64,000 nucleotides of DNA from Osedax fenrisi (GCA_964019155.1 OZ025243.1:18545027-18609026), one strand, 5' to 3'; positions 11,267-24,840 are shown, counted from the stretch's first letter. Numbers and translations: made by a program. The notes: a model not told the origin generated them from the letters alone.

Positions 11267-12690
11267 TTCTATAAATATAAATAATACTACAAAGGCTAAC
11301 ACCCCAATCCGAACAAATCATATCTGAGGAACAAGCAAGGCAGAAGTATGGTCGAATAGATCACAAATTTCAGAACCCTTATAGAAAAGCATATTGATTC
11401 ACAGATGAACATGTTCCATAATTTCATTGATTTCAGGAAACTATTTGACAGCATCTATCACGAAGAAATATAGTCAATACTTCAAAATTATGGTATCACG
11501 AATTAATTACAATAATTAAAGCTTTATATAACAATTCCAGTATAGTACTGATTAGTAACCACCTAGGCAATTCGTTCAAATCAACGGTTGGAGTACTTCA
11601 ATGGTGTTTTCTATCACCTGTATTCTTCAATATAGTCCTAGAGGAAATCATGTAGGAAGTACAATACAATCTAAGGCCATGAATAGTAATAGGTGACAGA
11701 CCAATTTGGAATCTGAAATTTGCAGATGACACTGATTTACTAGCATGTACCAATAAAGATATGACCAACCAATTGTCTAAATGTTCTAGAAGATATGATA
11801 TCGATATCAGTTCAGAAAAATTAAGCTAATGGTTAATAGCAATAACTCCTATCTTCATGCTGACATCACAGTAAATGATAATAAACTGGAAGAAGTCAAC
11901 AAATTATGTTACAAAGGATGTTTCACGTGAAACTTACATTAGAATAAGTCTAGCTCTCGCGACTTCAGTCATGATACGACTATATATTATATAGTACAGC
12001 CGACACATACATTTAAGCTAAATTACGATGTATACCGCTCACTCGTCCTTTCAATATTAACATATGGATTTGAGGCCTATACCATTAAGGATGATAGCTT
12101 ATTTGATGGAGAAGATGATAGAAATAATCGGTAAATCCTGTGTTACGCATGGTCAAACGACGTAAACTAAAATGGTATGGGTATATATCCAGACATGACT
12201 ATTTCAGCAACACGATAACGAAAGACATGGTTTAAGTGTCGCGAAAGCAAAATCGTCCACGCAAGCAATGGTTCGACAATATATCTGATTGTACTAATGA
12301 TGTACTAATTAGTCAAGCTTAAGCTGGACGTGAACCAACTATTGCACAAAGCCCACGATCACGATGGCTGATAAAGTGTGTTGTTAAGGCAGACATGAAG
12401 AATTTGACTATAATATCTAAATGACTCAAGATAATCTTAACCAAAGAAATCATGACGTTGCGTCTTTAAAGCCGAAAGGAAGGGGCGTAGCCGATCTTAG
12501 CAAGAACAAAGAGAAAATACTACTGTATAGCTCTCTGAAACTACTTAGTTGCAATAGCTATATACAAATTGCAACACTTAATGTTAGAATAATACGAACA
12601 TTAGACAAAATATACGAAATAGCAAACATCTTCAACAAATGCAAACTATCTATTCTTGGAATTATAGACCATAAAATAGTCCACACTTAA
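11267..12690 (+). pseudogene. RTE-type LINE remnants, unit 2
   Basis: Same two pieces as at 2046-3480: a stop-ridden reverse transcriptase with FADD at about 11715, and the 89-codon endonuclease start at 12421-12690. Differences from unit 1 are a handful of substitutions and a 13-base repeat missing near 11910. Neutral decay is therefore very shallow since the duplication. Confidence 0.75.
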
Positions 12691-13249
12691 TAGTATATTG
12701 TGAATTGTGTATAATAAAAATATATATATATTTTGTTATTTTAACCATATTGGAATATTATTACTATATTATTACAATATTCATATATTTTTATAACTAG
12801 ATAAAAAAACTATGTTAACTATATGTAAAAATTGTTATATGATATGTGTATATATTATATCTGATTTGTATTATATTCCATTAGGCTGTTGTTAAGTATT
12901 TGTTTATTTAAATAAAGTCATGCATTCACATATCCTATATATCATGTATCATATAGTATACTATATTATATATAGCATATATACTTCAATATAATGTAGA
13001 ATAGAGGTGTTAACACTACCTAGTAACTGTCAACTTTAATTTGTTATCAATTAATAAAATTATACAGACTAATATATACAAATTAAAAATAATAAAACGA
13101 TATTACAATGATGTTTATTTGTAATTTTGTATAGAGTTACATGTGTATACAACTTTTATAGATATTGGAAATATAGTATACCATAGTCCATATAAGATTT
13201 ACTAAATATAATCAACTATTATATTATATCTGAGATAAATATTAATACA

Positions 13250-13283
<34 letters not shown>

Positions 13284-14711
13284 GTAGATGTATCCATATT
13301 ATTATATTATACATTACATATAATAAAATAGTTTTTATCTATCATATTATATCTGAGATAAATGTTAATAAATTATATATATATGTAAGGTAAAGTCTCC
13401 TATTACCGACCCCCTCCCAATACCGACCCCTCTCGTATCTCAGTAACTATAAGATATATCAAAAAATGATATATACATGAATTGTTAGTAATTTAATGAT
13501 AAATATGAATAACTATTTTGTTTTAAAAATATTCAATCCTACAATTGTTATTTGATCAAAGGTAATATTATGTTTTTACTTTTTAAATATTTGAATAATA
13601 ACATTTTTTAAATCATTGTATTTTTATTAATTAAAAGAAAACTAAATACTGCGCATAATATTGTAGATCAACACAGTGTTTATAACAATTATAAAAATAA
13701 TTTAATTTGAATAACTATTAACTAATATATCTTATTTATAGCAACCCATATTATTTTCTTATTACCGACCACCTATATTACCATAATACCGACCCCATGT
13801 GATTTATAATATTCAATCAAAATAGATCCGTATTTTTATTTAAAATATGTCGTAAGTTGTTTGTGTATCATTGATATATATATTTCGGATTCTTGATTCA
13901 AGTTGATTATATACATACTGATTAATTAATAAATATTAAATAATAATATACACTATTTTAATATAATTACTATAAAGTTTAAATTTAAATTTAATATTAC
14001 TATTAAAATATAAATTGAATAACAAATAAATTGCATGTATATTATAAATAATTATATTTATGTATATCTACTATTTGTATTATATATTATAATATACAAT
14101 TATGTATACCACTATAATTTTAGGGGGCCTGTAATAGGAGAATGAGGTCGGTATTATGCACATGTATCCGATTACCGAACCCCATGTTTATTCTTGAAAA
14201 TATAATTATATCAACAATTTAAAATAGCCACATTATTCATTACCATAATATCATCCTAATTACAAAATGTCAAATAAATATATTTATTATTGAATAAGTT
14301 ATTACAAATAATCATTTATGGATCGGTAATCGAAGACTTTCCCTGAGATGTAACCCAGTAAACAACAATATACAAATATGTTCATATTATGAACATACAA
14401 AAATGAACATATTATGAACATATTTTAGCTATCATATTATGAACATATTATGAACATACAAATATGAACATATTACGAACATACAAATATGAACATATTA
14501 TGAACATACAAATATGAACATATTATGAACATACAAATATGAACATATTATGAACATATTATGAACATACATATATGAACATATTATGAACATATTATGA
14601 ACATACAAATATGATCATTGGTATTATATTGACCTGATTCAAGCTCATGTGAACTCATACCATTATATTTATATTATATGTGATATTATAATTTGGCTTT
14701 AAGGCTAGGTA

Positions 14712-14766
<55 letters not shown>

Positions 14767-16437
14767 CATTATCTGAATATTTCTAGTAAATCAAAGCATT
14801 ATTAAAAGAGTTTAAGTTTGAATAAGTGAAATATATATACAATAATTATTATAAGTACATTTATTCTATAATATAATTATGACATTATTGCTAATATAAA
14901 ATAAAATGCCCAATTATATTTATCTTACCAATACACTATTTATTATTCAGATAATATATATAAACATACACGATTTATTTTAAAATGATGACAAGAAAAT
15001 AAATAAAAAATATGTTATAACATGCAAATCCATGTATAAATAAGTATTGTAATATGTTGATATTTTTATTTTAAAACTGATTCTTTTGATATATATTTTA
15101 CATACAAATAATTATATTAGGAATATATGAATATATGAATTCCCATAAAAAAATAGTAATATATTTCCGTTATTCAATTCGACATTGCAGATGAACACTT
15201 TAACAGATTGACATAGATCTGTTATGATAATTGATATTTTTAATATGAAAAAATATTATTATACAACGTTTGTTTTAAATTTAAATAAGAATACTCTACA
15301 TCATTATTGAATTTCATTATGAGGATTATTTAATAGTTAATAATTAATAATAATAATAACATTTAATAATAATCATAATAATAATTATATAGAGTTACTT
15401 CTTACGGAGTGAAATGCAGTATGAAATCTGATAGAATTTACGAGTTATATTATGGCTTGACATGGTATGCAAACTATTTAGAAGCTCGACACGGCAGCAA
15501 ACTCTTTAGCAGCTCGACACGGCAGCAAACTCTTTAGCAGCTCGACATGGCAGCAAACTCTTTAGCAGCTCGACACGGCAGCAAACTCTTTAGCAGCTCG
15601 ACATGACAGCAAACTCTTTAGCAGCTCGACACGGGAGCAAACTCTTAAGAAGATTGGCATGGATCTGTCATATTTTTTAATATGAAAAAATATTATTAAA
15701 CAACATTTGTTTTAAATTTAAATAAGAATAATCTATATCATTATTGAATTTCATTATGAGAATTATTTAATAGTTATTAATTGATAATAATAATAACATT
15801 TAATAATAATCATAATAATAATTATATAGAGTTACCTCTTACGGAGTGAAATGCAGTATGAAATCTGATAGAATTCACGAATTATATTACGTTTGTACGT
15901 GATAGTACGTTGTGCTAGAGGGGACAGCATGATATGATATAACGTGGCAGTACGGTGGTCTGAAAATTATATTTGTGTGATAAAATATTTATATGAACAT
16001 ATTATGAACATAATATGTTCATATTAATATGTTGTCAAATAAATATTTGTATGAAAATTATATTTGTGTGATCCAGTGCGCAATGTAGTATACACGTTGT
16101 GCATACGTTTATGTAAGCTAACTGAATTTAACTGTGTTTATAAGAACTATAAAAGTTATCAATATAAATTGAAATATACTATAATTTAAGAATTTAAATA
16201 CCATTTATATATATTAAATAATATATTTATTTAATAATAATATAAAATACAATTATGTTCATGAATATACTATTTAAATTTTTTTTTTGTAATACATAAT
16301 ATTATAATCAATATATACATTGATGATTGATAAACTTTCAAATACACATGTCACCAGTCATACCCAATAATTAATAACCTTTAGATCTACGGAACAAACC
16401 AGAGCGGCTATTGTGCACCCGACGTAGTCTAACTTAA
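12691..16437. other. Non-coding repeats of unit 2 between RTE and promoter
   Basis: Counterpart of 3481-7282: AT-rich spacer, TA-flanked MITE (about 13390-14345), the ATGAACATATTATGAACATA array (14352-14610, with a TTTTAGCTATCATATTATG insertion), a long (TA)n run (about 14716-14763), the ~235-bp direct repeats with the 28-bp array (about 15205-15870), and one satellite monomer. No gene is seen. Confidence 0.75.
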
Positions 16438-16533
16438 CAATAGATCTATTGGAATATAAATTGATAGTCACGTGACTAGACCACGTGATCACGTGTTATA
16501 TAAGTGACAGCCGTATCGATAAGCTCGTCACTT
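16438..16533 (+). promoter_or_regulatory. Core promoter of CBM14 gene copy 2
   Basis: The CAATAGATCTATTG palindrome (16438-16451), three CACGTG boxes (16469-16474, 16482-16487, 16490-16495), TATATAAG (16497-16504) and TCACTT initiator (16528-16533) are all kept with identical spacing to copy 1, although bases between them have changed. That supports function for the elements themselves. Confidence 0.75.
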
Positions 16534-16566
16534 CATCACTAAGATACACGACTGTCAGCGTACCTT

Positions 16567-17511
16567 ATGATCATGATGGCATACAGTAGCACTGCGTGTA
16601 TAGTGCTGGGCTTATTTACAGGTTAGGGCTATTCTATACATAGCTATACTATATACACAGTATTAGCATGTTTACTCATTTATTATATTTATAATTATTA
16701 TCATAAATATTAATAAATATTATTCATAAATAAAATGATAAAATTATATTTTAGCTCAGTAAACTATATTAATTGTAGACATACGAATGCACTATTATTT
16801 GCCATACCTGATATGTATGTTGTAAAGTTAAACTCGATAGTAAAATATATATATTAAACATTAATCTCCCTCACATAATACTAGATATATACTCATACCT
16901 ACTTACAGTTCTAGAAGCTTCGACGATGCATATACCTAACTGCATAACGACGTGTGTGGATATGGATGACGGGATATACCAATCGTGTAGAGGATGTGAG
17001 TTCATGGAGAAATGCGTTAGTCATGAAATGTTTGATGGCGGCTCGTGTGAGGATGGCTTTATCTTTAATGAATCTACCAAGCAGTGTCTTTCTGAAAGTG
17101 TTGTGGAGTGCGGTATGCCATGTTTGTATTTCGTCACGTATATATATATATATAATTATTATGTAGTATATTAAATATAATTAAATGTTCGCGCTATTAT
17201 AGTGATATTCTATTGGTTAATATATGGACCGCATTAATAACAATAACATAGGTATGAAAATCACTTTATCACATGCAATACTTACTATGGATAGCGTACC
17301 CTTATCTCCCCTCACAAATGACGTAATATACGTGACTTTATACCTTATATGGTACAATAGCTACAGAATCATCTGTATACATGCATTATATTTATCTGAA
17401 ATACATGCATGCTGATATACTATAGTATAATATCTATATATCGATATCTGATTATTATTTATCTATTTCAAATATATATATTATATTATTATTTTTCTAT
17501 TTAATTTATTT

Positions 17512-17562
<51 letters not shown>

Positions 17563-20500
17563 ATGATGATATTGAGTTTATTAGCACTAAAATAGGGTCA
17601 TGTAGACCCCTTCGCTCGTGCGGGAAGAAAATAATAATAAAATAATAGTAATACGATAATAATTTGATAATAATATACATTCAATATACAACGGAAAAAC
17701 AATAATAAACAATATAAAGGACTATTATATACTACAGTCTGCATTGATATGGTGTAGTTGTATATACTACAGACTGCATTGATATAGTATAGTGTTATAT
17801 AATAATAAGATAATAATAATACAATAACAATTTAATAATGATATAAATTTAATATAACACGGATACAAATAATAAGTTGGATGATTTAATGATTATGGGT
17901 AGAGAGAAAAGAAGAAGTAAGATTTATAAATCTTTTGTGGGATCTAATAGAACGAATGGTAGGAGGGAGGGAATTCCATAGGGTTGGACCGGAATTTTTA
18001 AAAGCTCTAGAATTTAGGGAAGTTTTACTAGAGTTCTGGGAGATAAGTAGAGGAGCATTTTGGTAACGAAGAGAAGATAATATAGTACGTTTTTTAATTA
18101 GATCAGAGATATAGCTAGGGGTAAAAGAATATATTGATTTATGGATTATAGATAGTATACGTAATTTACACCTGAGGGAGAAGGGTAGCCACATACGAGA
18201 TGATTGATGAGATGTTGTAGTAGAGTGATCCAGTCGAGTTAAACAGTAAGTAGTACGTATTGAGGAACGGATAATCCGATTAAGTGGAGCAGTAGCTTTA
18301 GCAGGAAGTAAATTCAGTAGGGAAGAACAGTAGTCAATACGTGAAAGTACAAGAGCATTAATTAGAGTTTTAGTAAGGTTTCTGGAAAGTGATGTCCGTA
18401 TTTTTTTAATTCTGAAGAGATGAAAGTTGGATGATTTTGTAATGGATGATATGTGATTCTTAAATGATAATTTGTCATCAAATACTAATCCTAGGTTTTT
18501 GGAGGAATGAGAAGGAGAAATAATCATGTTATTTAGAGTAAAGTTTGGAAAGGAAGTTTCAGAAGTAGATATGTTAAATACAGTAGTCTTAGAGGAATTA
18601 ATTAGTAGTTTATTGGAGAGGAACCATAATCTTATGGAGTTAGCACACTCGATTAATTCAGAGTTAATGGTATTATGAGAATTTATAGGGAAAAAGGTAA
18701 ACAGTTGGATATCATCAGCAAAAATATGGTAGTGGATATTTGGAAATTTTTTAATTAGATCAGCAATAGGGCGGATATAAATAGAAAAGAGGGATGGACC
18801 TAGAACAGATCCTTGGGGAATACCGTGGTTAAGAGGAGAAAGAGGCGAGTAAGATTTGTCAATCATAATAGAGATATTCCTGTTAGTGAGATATGAAGTA
18901 AACCATTTTAATGCTAAGCCAGATATACCCATTAAAGTAAGTCGCGAGATTAATATGTTATGGTCCAGGGTATCAAAAGCAGATGATAGATCAAGTAGGA
19001 TTAGATGGCAACACGTGTTGCTATTTAAGGTAGATAATATAGTGTCAGTAATACGTAGGAGAGCTGTTTCGGTTGAATGACCCTTACGAAAAGCGCTTTG
19101 AAACGGGTCGAAAAGATTATTTTTATTTACATGGGCTATGAGTTGTTTGGAAACAATTCTTTCTAATATTTTACTTAATAAGGGTAGGTGGGAGATCGGG
19201 CGATAATTGCTAAATGAGTTTGGGTCTAAGTTTTGTTTTTTTAGAATAGGGGATATTATGGCAGTCTTGAGACAGGGTGAAACTTGGCCAGAGTTTAGTG
19301 AGTTCGCAATAATATCCAAGAAAATAGGAGAAAATAGGGGTGAAAGTTTATGATATAATGATAAAGGTAGGGGATCAGTGGGGGAGGTACAGTGAGATTT
19401 CATGAGTAGGTCATTTACTTCATACAGTGAAGGAATAGTGAATGTACTTAATGAGTCAATATGATGGGTAATATATATGGTAGGATTGAGTATGGGTTGA
19501 GTAGATGCGCAAATAATATTATTAATGCTTGCAATTTTATGTTTAAAGAATTTTTCAAAAAGAGAACACAGTTGAAAATTTGACGTGTTAGGTAAAATGG
19601 GGAGGATTTTTTCATCTGGAGGAGAGAGAATTTTATTTGCTATTTTAAATAATTTGCGAGGATTGGAGGATATCAATGCTATCTTTTTGTTATAATAGAT
19701 AGATTTTGAACGAGATATAGTAGATTTGTAATTTTTTCTAGCTAGTGATAGTGCTAATTTAGTTTCAGTAGTAGGATTTTTAAGAAATTTCTTCTCAAAT
19801 TTTCGAACACTCTTCTTGAAGATGAAAAGTTCGTGGGAGAACCAGGGAGAAAAAGGGCGGTCGGTAATTAATGTAGTTTTTGTAGGTGCATGTATATTGA
19901 TAATATTTAGGAGAGTGGAGTTTAGGAGTACCGGACAGAGGGAAGTTGAAGAAGAGATCTCAGTTTTGATATTGTTTACAAATCTTGGTAGGTCGATAGA
20001 CTTAAAATCTCTATATGTAATACGTTTTCGTTTAATATTTGTGAATTTTAGATTTATAGAGAATTCAATAATAAAATGATCAGTTAGTAGTTCAATTTTT
20101 TGAAAGGAGTTAGGGTTTATACATCTAATAAGAGGACTGGATAGGGGTGTAAATATCATATCAAGTGTATTGCCACTAGAATGGGTAGGAAATTATATAT
20201 GTTGGCACAAGGAAAGAGACTCAGTTAGGAGTTTAAAGTCACCATGGGGATAGATGGGAGAATTATAGTGATAGTTTAAGTCACCAAGAACTATTGGTAG
20301 ATAGGATGAAGATGAAGGAAGTTTATGGATAAAATCATGAAATTCATCAAAGAATAAACTGGTTTCAGGTTTTGGGGGACGATAGATAACGGTAAGATGT
20401 AGAGTTACGTTAGGAAGCTCGAGGGTCAGCGAAATACAATCACTATATGAAAAGGGGGGAATGAAATGGATGGAGATAGGTAAAAATCATTACGTATCAT

Positions 20501-22206
20501 AAATCCTACCCCACCACCACGGCCCGTTTGTCGTGGAGCGAGATAGAGTGTATATCCAAAGTCCAAGATGGAGGCAAATATATCAGAGTCATTATTAGAA
20601 ATCCAGGTCTCAGTCAATGCGATTATAATAAATTTTTGTAATTTAAGGTATGGGAACAGAAGGGATATATTTGATCTCAAGGAGCGAATATTGATCAAGG
20701 CTATATTAGAGGATAGTCAGGCTTGAGAGGAAGAATTATTTATAAATGATTTCTTATAGTGATCAAAAGAATCAAACCATTTTGTTAGATCAGATTCAAG
20801 GATGAGAAAAGGGGGATATGAAAGAGGATTTTTTTTATCCCTAAGTTCAAATGTTTGGGAACGATTATTAAAAAATACGTTATACAAAATGGGCGTGAGT
20901 TTTTGTTTTAGGGCATGATATAGTACCTTACCAAGAAGTCTAGTAGAGTCAGGTAAATAATGACGAATAAATATATGCTTAAAATTACTATGTGGTGAGA
21001 TTTTTAGAAGGGAGGAGAAACATATTTCACGAGCAGAAATATTAGTGAAACGTAATATAGCAGTACTGGTAAGAAATGAGGCAGAAGTAATATAAGAATG
21101 TGGAAGTTTTATATAGTCAATTAATGATACTATGAAATTATAGTTAACTTCATAAGGAAGAAGGTGTTCAAGTACTAGTATGAGGGAATTATCTATGGAG
21201 CGTATGGATGAAGACTTTGAGGAAGTTGAACTAGATAATATAGGGGTTGGTGTGTGATTTGAGGACAATTTTAAGTCCATTAGCTTTGGAATGTTTCTAG
21301 AAGTATTAGCATTGGGCTGATGCTTGGGCTGGATATTAATAGTCGTAGTAGAAGAATATATATCAGATGTTATATTTGGCGTTACCTTGGAACAAGTATT
21401 ATGTATAGATTTGTCAGTTAAAGTAGAAGGTGAATATGGCATAGTAATGGGTGGAGTAGTTGTATGATTAGTCGAAGGAAACTTATTTAAGGCTAGGCAT
21501 GAGGAACATGAGAAGATGAAGTTAGGTGAATTAAATATAGCAATAGCATAAGCGGGAGGGGTGTTTTTAGAATGAAACCAGGATTTAGAAATAATAGCTG
21601 CGGGGTATAAACAATTATAATGTAAAATAGATGGACATGTTTTAAATTTGAGATAATATTCGCAGGCGGGAAGGTTAAAATGTGAACAATTTGAGGACAT
21701 GGTATACTTGAGATTGTGGGATTAAATTGAATGAAATAGATAATAATAAATATAATAATAAATGTATAAAAACTGGTCGTAACAGGGATATTTTTGAAGA
21801 AGTTTGGTATTCAGTCCGTTTTGCTATATGACGAGTTGACTTGACAAGCACCGGTTGACTTTAGTAGGCTCCTGGTATGCTTGGTGGCAGCCGGGCAATG
21901 ATGGTCCGATTGTCTGAGATTTAAGGCAGTGTATCGTCCGAGGTAGAATTGATGGATCTGTATGTAAGTAAATACAGCAGTAGACTATCTAGGTGTAAGT
22001 TGGTAGCTAACCTCAAATGAAGGTTGGTAGATCCGACTACCAAAAGCAAATTCCCAAGGGAGATCCACGGGAGAATATCAGTTATAATATTATTATAAAC
22101 TACTAGTTAATTAATTTTATAAATAGTAAATAATGTAGCTAAGTATAAATATACATAAACAGTATGTAATATATATTTGAATTTAATTAATTTGAATATA
22201 ATAATG

Positions 22207-22241
<35 letters not shown>

Positions 22242-22247
22242 TATATA

Positions 22248-22292
<45 letters not shown>

Positions 22293-23178
22293 TAGTATAA
22301 TAAAAACCTGCTATTTAATTAATATAATATTAAGTAACACATTACTAAATAATTAACAGTAAGTGGAGAACTTAACGTTGATCTATCGAATAATGATTAT
22401 GGTCAGGCATATTTATATGAAGGAAAGTATAAAAATGACGAAAAGGTTAAATAATTAATTAAAATTATAAATAAACGTTTAAAATTACTTAATTAATATA
22501 AATATCAATAATTATTTTAATAAATTAAAAATATTAAATATTACTAATTTATAATATATGATGCTTTTAGAGATGGACACTTATAGCAGATATGAACTTT
22601 GGAGGTTCCGCACGGTCCATATCTTGCAACTCAACATTCAACTACCAATTCACTCCTCCGAAATGCCTCAAGAAGATAGGCATATTTTTTATAACCTTGG
22701 AAGACGATTCTCCAGCAGGGATGTCAATATTTGATAGAACTTCTTCTAACGGTTAGGCTATGAGATGTGAGATCAGTTAAAATATGAAATATAACAATAT
22801 GTATAACTACACAAAGCTGTATATCTCAAGTTCATATTACAAATGCAATAGTAATATTTCAATTTAATAAATATATATAAACATATATATATATATATAT
22901 AAACATATATAAATTATTATATCATTAAAACGTCCCTATACATATTTACTTAGAGACATATTTATATATATATATACTATTATAGTGTGTATTTTAAACT
23001 AATTTGTTTGATAATCTATTTCTCAATAATAAAGGAATTTATAAATAATGAGAAATTATCAATTAATTACACATATTTATTATATAGTTTACTATATTTA
23101 TAAATAAATGAATACATTTAAATTATAAAATAATAGATGTCATATTTAAGATATTTAATATGCAATAAGTATGTATTG

Positions 23179-23231
<53 letters not shown>

Positions 23232-24379
23232 CATATATATTATAATATAATATGATATCATCAAAGATTTTCCGAAGGAAAGATATAACACTTACGCGAA
23301 ATCGTGTAATTCGAATTTGTATACAAAATACCCTGGTGCCACCTATAGCGGGTTACTTTTAGGAACTACGTGTTGTTTATAATGTAAATTCGTATTTAAC
23401 TATACACTTTTAAAATGTTAAATAAAATGCTTTAAATTAATATTTATATAATGAAAACTAAGTGTTCATTACTAATATATAACAAACAAATATGATATGT
23501 ATGTTTTAAATGCTATAAGTATATATTTAGTGAGTAAAAGCTAATTTATATTGCATGTAATTTAATAGAGCAATGAAAACATTGTTGTAATCAAACAGAG
23601 CCGAACCTAAATATATTTCAGTGATTTCGATACTATAGTATACTATAGTATACTGCTAGCAGCGGTTAGGGATATTACTAAATTACGTTGCATGCATAGG
23701 GAGTGTTATATCTTTGCTTCGCAAAATCTTTGATATCATATTATAAAGTATTTAATGATTCCATTATTTGTAATGTTATACTTAAAACATTTATAATTCA
23801 TATATAATATTACCCCTTAGAATTAATAAAAAGTAACCCTACTTAAATTATCAATAATGGATAATATATATTTAATTAAATTATTGAATAAAATAATAAA
23901 ATATTATGTATAATACATTTTGTTTAAATATAAATATAATTAAATTTAATTATAAACTATTATAATTATAATAGTATCAATTATATAATAATTTAAAAAT
24001 AGATGCTGGTAGTCATTACACATTAAGAGAATGCACTGATATATGCATATATGCATATATACTTGTCATCGTTTTATATTTAAATATATTAATTATTATA
24101 GGAACATTATTTGTCTAAATTAATCCATTATCAGTTTTAAAGCTTATACTAGATAATGTATTATAATTTAGAACGATATAAATAGCTATAATAACTTTAT
24201 TAAAATACAATTAATTAATAACCTAACATAAGTACAATGAATTATAATACACCATACAGCTTTCTCGGGTGTTACTTGGTTCTATAGGGGTAATAAAAAG
24301 GGTAAAGTTTACGTGTTCGGTAATAAGTTTTATGAGAATGATATCGTCAGTTCACCTATTTACGGAGAGGTACGTATAC

Positions 24380-24416
<37 letters not shown>

Positions 24417-24625
24417 GTTATTATTATGTTATATTTAAATTTACAATATATTAACAGATAAAGAATGAATATATTTCCATTGATGGATATTCGATAGGCA
24501 AAGACGTTTTACCTTTCGAGAACTTAGGTGATAATTTAATATATATCGGAATGAATATCAATATGATTGACAGTATTTATCGCAATTCTTTTATTTGTAA
24601 AATGCACGTTCTATGGACTTGTTAA
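16567..24625 (+). CDS. Secreted CBM14 domain protein, copy 2, six exons
   Basis: Exons 16567-16621, 16909-17112, 22360-22445, 22571-22751, 24260-24369 and 24458-24625 join to 804 nt and 267 aa with no stop; introns are GT..AG with the same phases as copy 1. Exon 1 is identical to copy 1. Exon 2 keeps all eight cysteines and the CBM14 spacing but changes 16 of 67 residues against 5 silent codon changes. Exon 4 changes 12 of 60 residues. Exons 5 and 6 are each two codons shorter, in frame. Intron 2 is about 5.2 kb because a LINE inserted in the opposite orientation; intron 4 holds a TIR element. Whether the LINE disturbs splicing is unknown. Role as copy 1: a secreted, probably chitin-associated protein with an unrecognised C-terminal domain. 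Confidence 0.85.
17886..20698 (-). pseudogene. LINE ORF2: endonuclease plus reverse transcriptase, lightly damaged
   Basis: Reading from 20698 downward: an endonuclease start (IRSLRSN, ALTETW), then a frame change near 20426, an in-frame TAA near 20190 within QHI-stop-FPTHSSGNTLD, and then 757 open codons. RT motifs are clear: NYRPISHLPLLSKILER, FDPFQSAFRKGHSTETALL, LDLSSAFDTLDHNIL, HGIPQGSVLGPSLFSIYI, and FADDIQLF as the catalytic YxDD-type box. The family is the L2/CR1/Daphne group judging by these words. Only about two lesions separate it from an open ORF, so the insertion is fairly recent. Confidence 0.85.
20717..21700 (-). CDS. LINE ORF1 protein, 327 aa
   Basis: Open frame directly upstream of ORF2. 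The N-terminus is rich in cysteine (C5, C13, C22, C30, later C71 and C74), suggesting a zinc-binding segment, followed by a long Ser/Thr/Pro/Asn-rich region. The C-terminal half (about 180-300) resembles the RNA-binding fold of CR1/L2 ORF1 proteins, with ILRF, IFIRHYLPDSTR and basic residues. ORF1 proteins coat element RNA. No host role is suggested. Confidence 0.7.
   Translation of the reverse strand: MSSNCSHFNLPACEYYLKFKTCPSILHYNCLYPAAIISKSWFHSKNTPPAYAIAIFNSPNFIFSCSSCLALNKFPSTNHTTTPPITMPYSPSTLTDKSIHNTCSKVTPNITSDIYSSTTTINIQPKHQPNANTSRNIPKLMDLKLSSNHTPTPILSSSTSSKSSSIRSIDNSLILVLEHLLPYEVNYNFIVSLIDYIKLPHSYITSASFLTSTAILRFTNISAREICFSSLLKISPHSNFKHIFIRHYLPDSTRLLGKVLYHALKQKLTPILYNVFFNNRSQTFELRDKKNPLSYPPFLILESDLTKWFDSFDHYKKSFINNSSSQA
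22206..22290. repeat. (TA)n tract bordering the LINE insertion
   Basis: An almost pure TA run with short interruptions marks the right side of the LINE insertion in intron 2. Together with the TA run at 17515-17558 it represents the target tract. Any target-site duplication is hidden in TA. Confidence 0.7.
23261..23733. mobile_element. 473-bp TIR element in intron 4 of copy 2
   Basis: The left end TCAAAGATTTTCCGAAGGAA and right end TTGCTTCGCAAAATCTTTGA are inverted repeats of about 31 bp with two mismatches. TATCA flanks both sides (23256-23260, 23734-23738). The empty site is visible in copy 1 (around 9575) and in the inverted copy. The interior is noncoding and GC-richer (CACCTATAGCGGGTTACTTT). 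A diverged relative lies at 55885-56276, and pieces of its right end recur at 57125 and 57735. Confidence 0.8.
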
Positions 24626-24805
24626 TTAGTTAAATTAATCGACGTTTTCTTAAATTTAATAATACCATGTTGATAATGATATATTTATAATAAAATATTG
24701 ATATATTGATTTATTTATTATTTGTTATATATTATAATATTATAACAGTGTTATACAATTCTGTTTCCTGATTAAATAATAAAATAGTTTATTAATGATT
24801 ATCCG

Positions 24806-24834
<29 letters not shown>

Positions 24835-24840
<6 letters not shown>

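Larger units (their letters stand above)
17559..22080 (-). mobile_element. L2/CR1-like non-LTR retrotransposon in intron 2 of copy 2
   Basis: A two-ORF LINE lies on the minus strand. Its 3' end is a short (ATC)n run at 17559-17570, inserted in a TA tract that is uninterrupted in copy 1. ORF1 is at 20717-21700 and ORF2 at 17886-20698. GC content is clearly higher than the surroundings. The 5' border is placed near the GC-rich segment ending at 22080 and is approximate. The insertion postdates the unit duplication, since units 1 and the inverted copy lack it. Confidence 0.85.
10702..24834 (+). repeat. Segmental duplication unit 2 (14.1 kb with insertions)
   Basis: Second head-to-tail copy of unit 1. 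It is nearly identical over the RTE, MITE and minisatellite part (10702 to about 16400) and more diverged through the gene. The extra length is mainly an L2/CR1-like LINE in intron 2 (17559-22080) and a 473-bp TIR element in intron 4 (23261-23733). Other differences are (TA)n lengths and minisatellite copy number. Confidence 0.9.

Noticed and set aside
18856..20079. Plus-strand ORFs inside the LINE
   Set aside because: They are shadows of the minus-strand reverse transcriptase frame, whose motifs are unmistakable.
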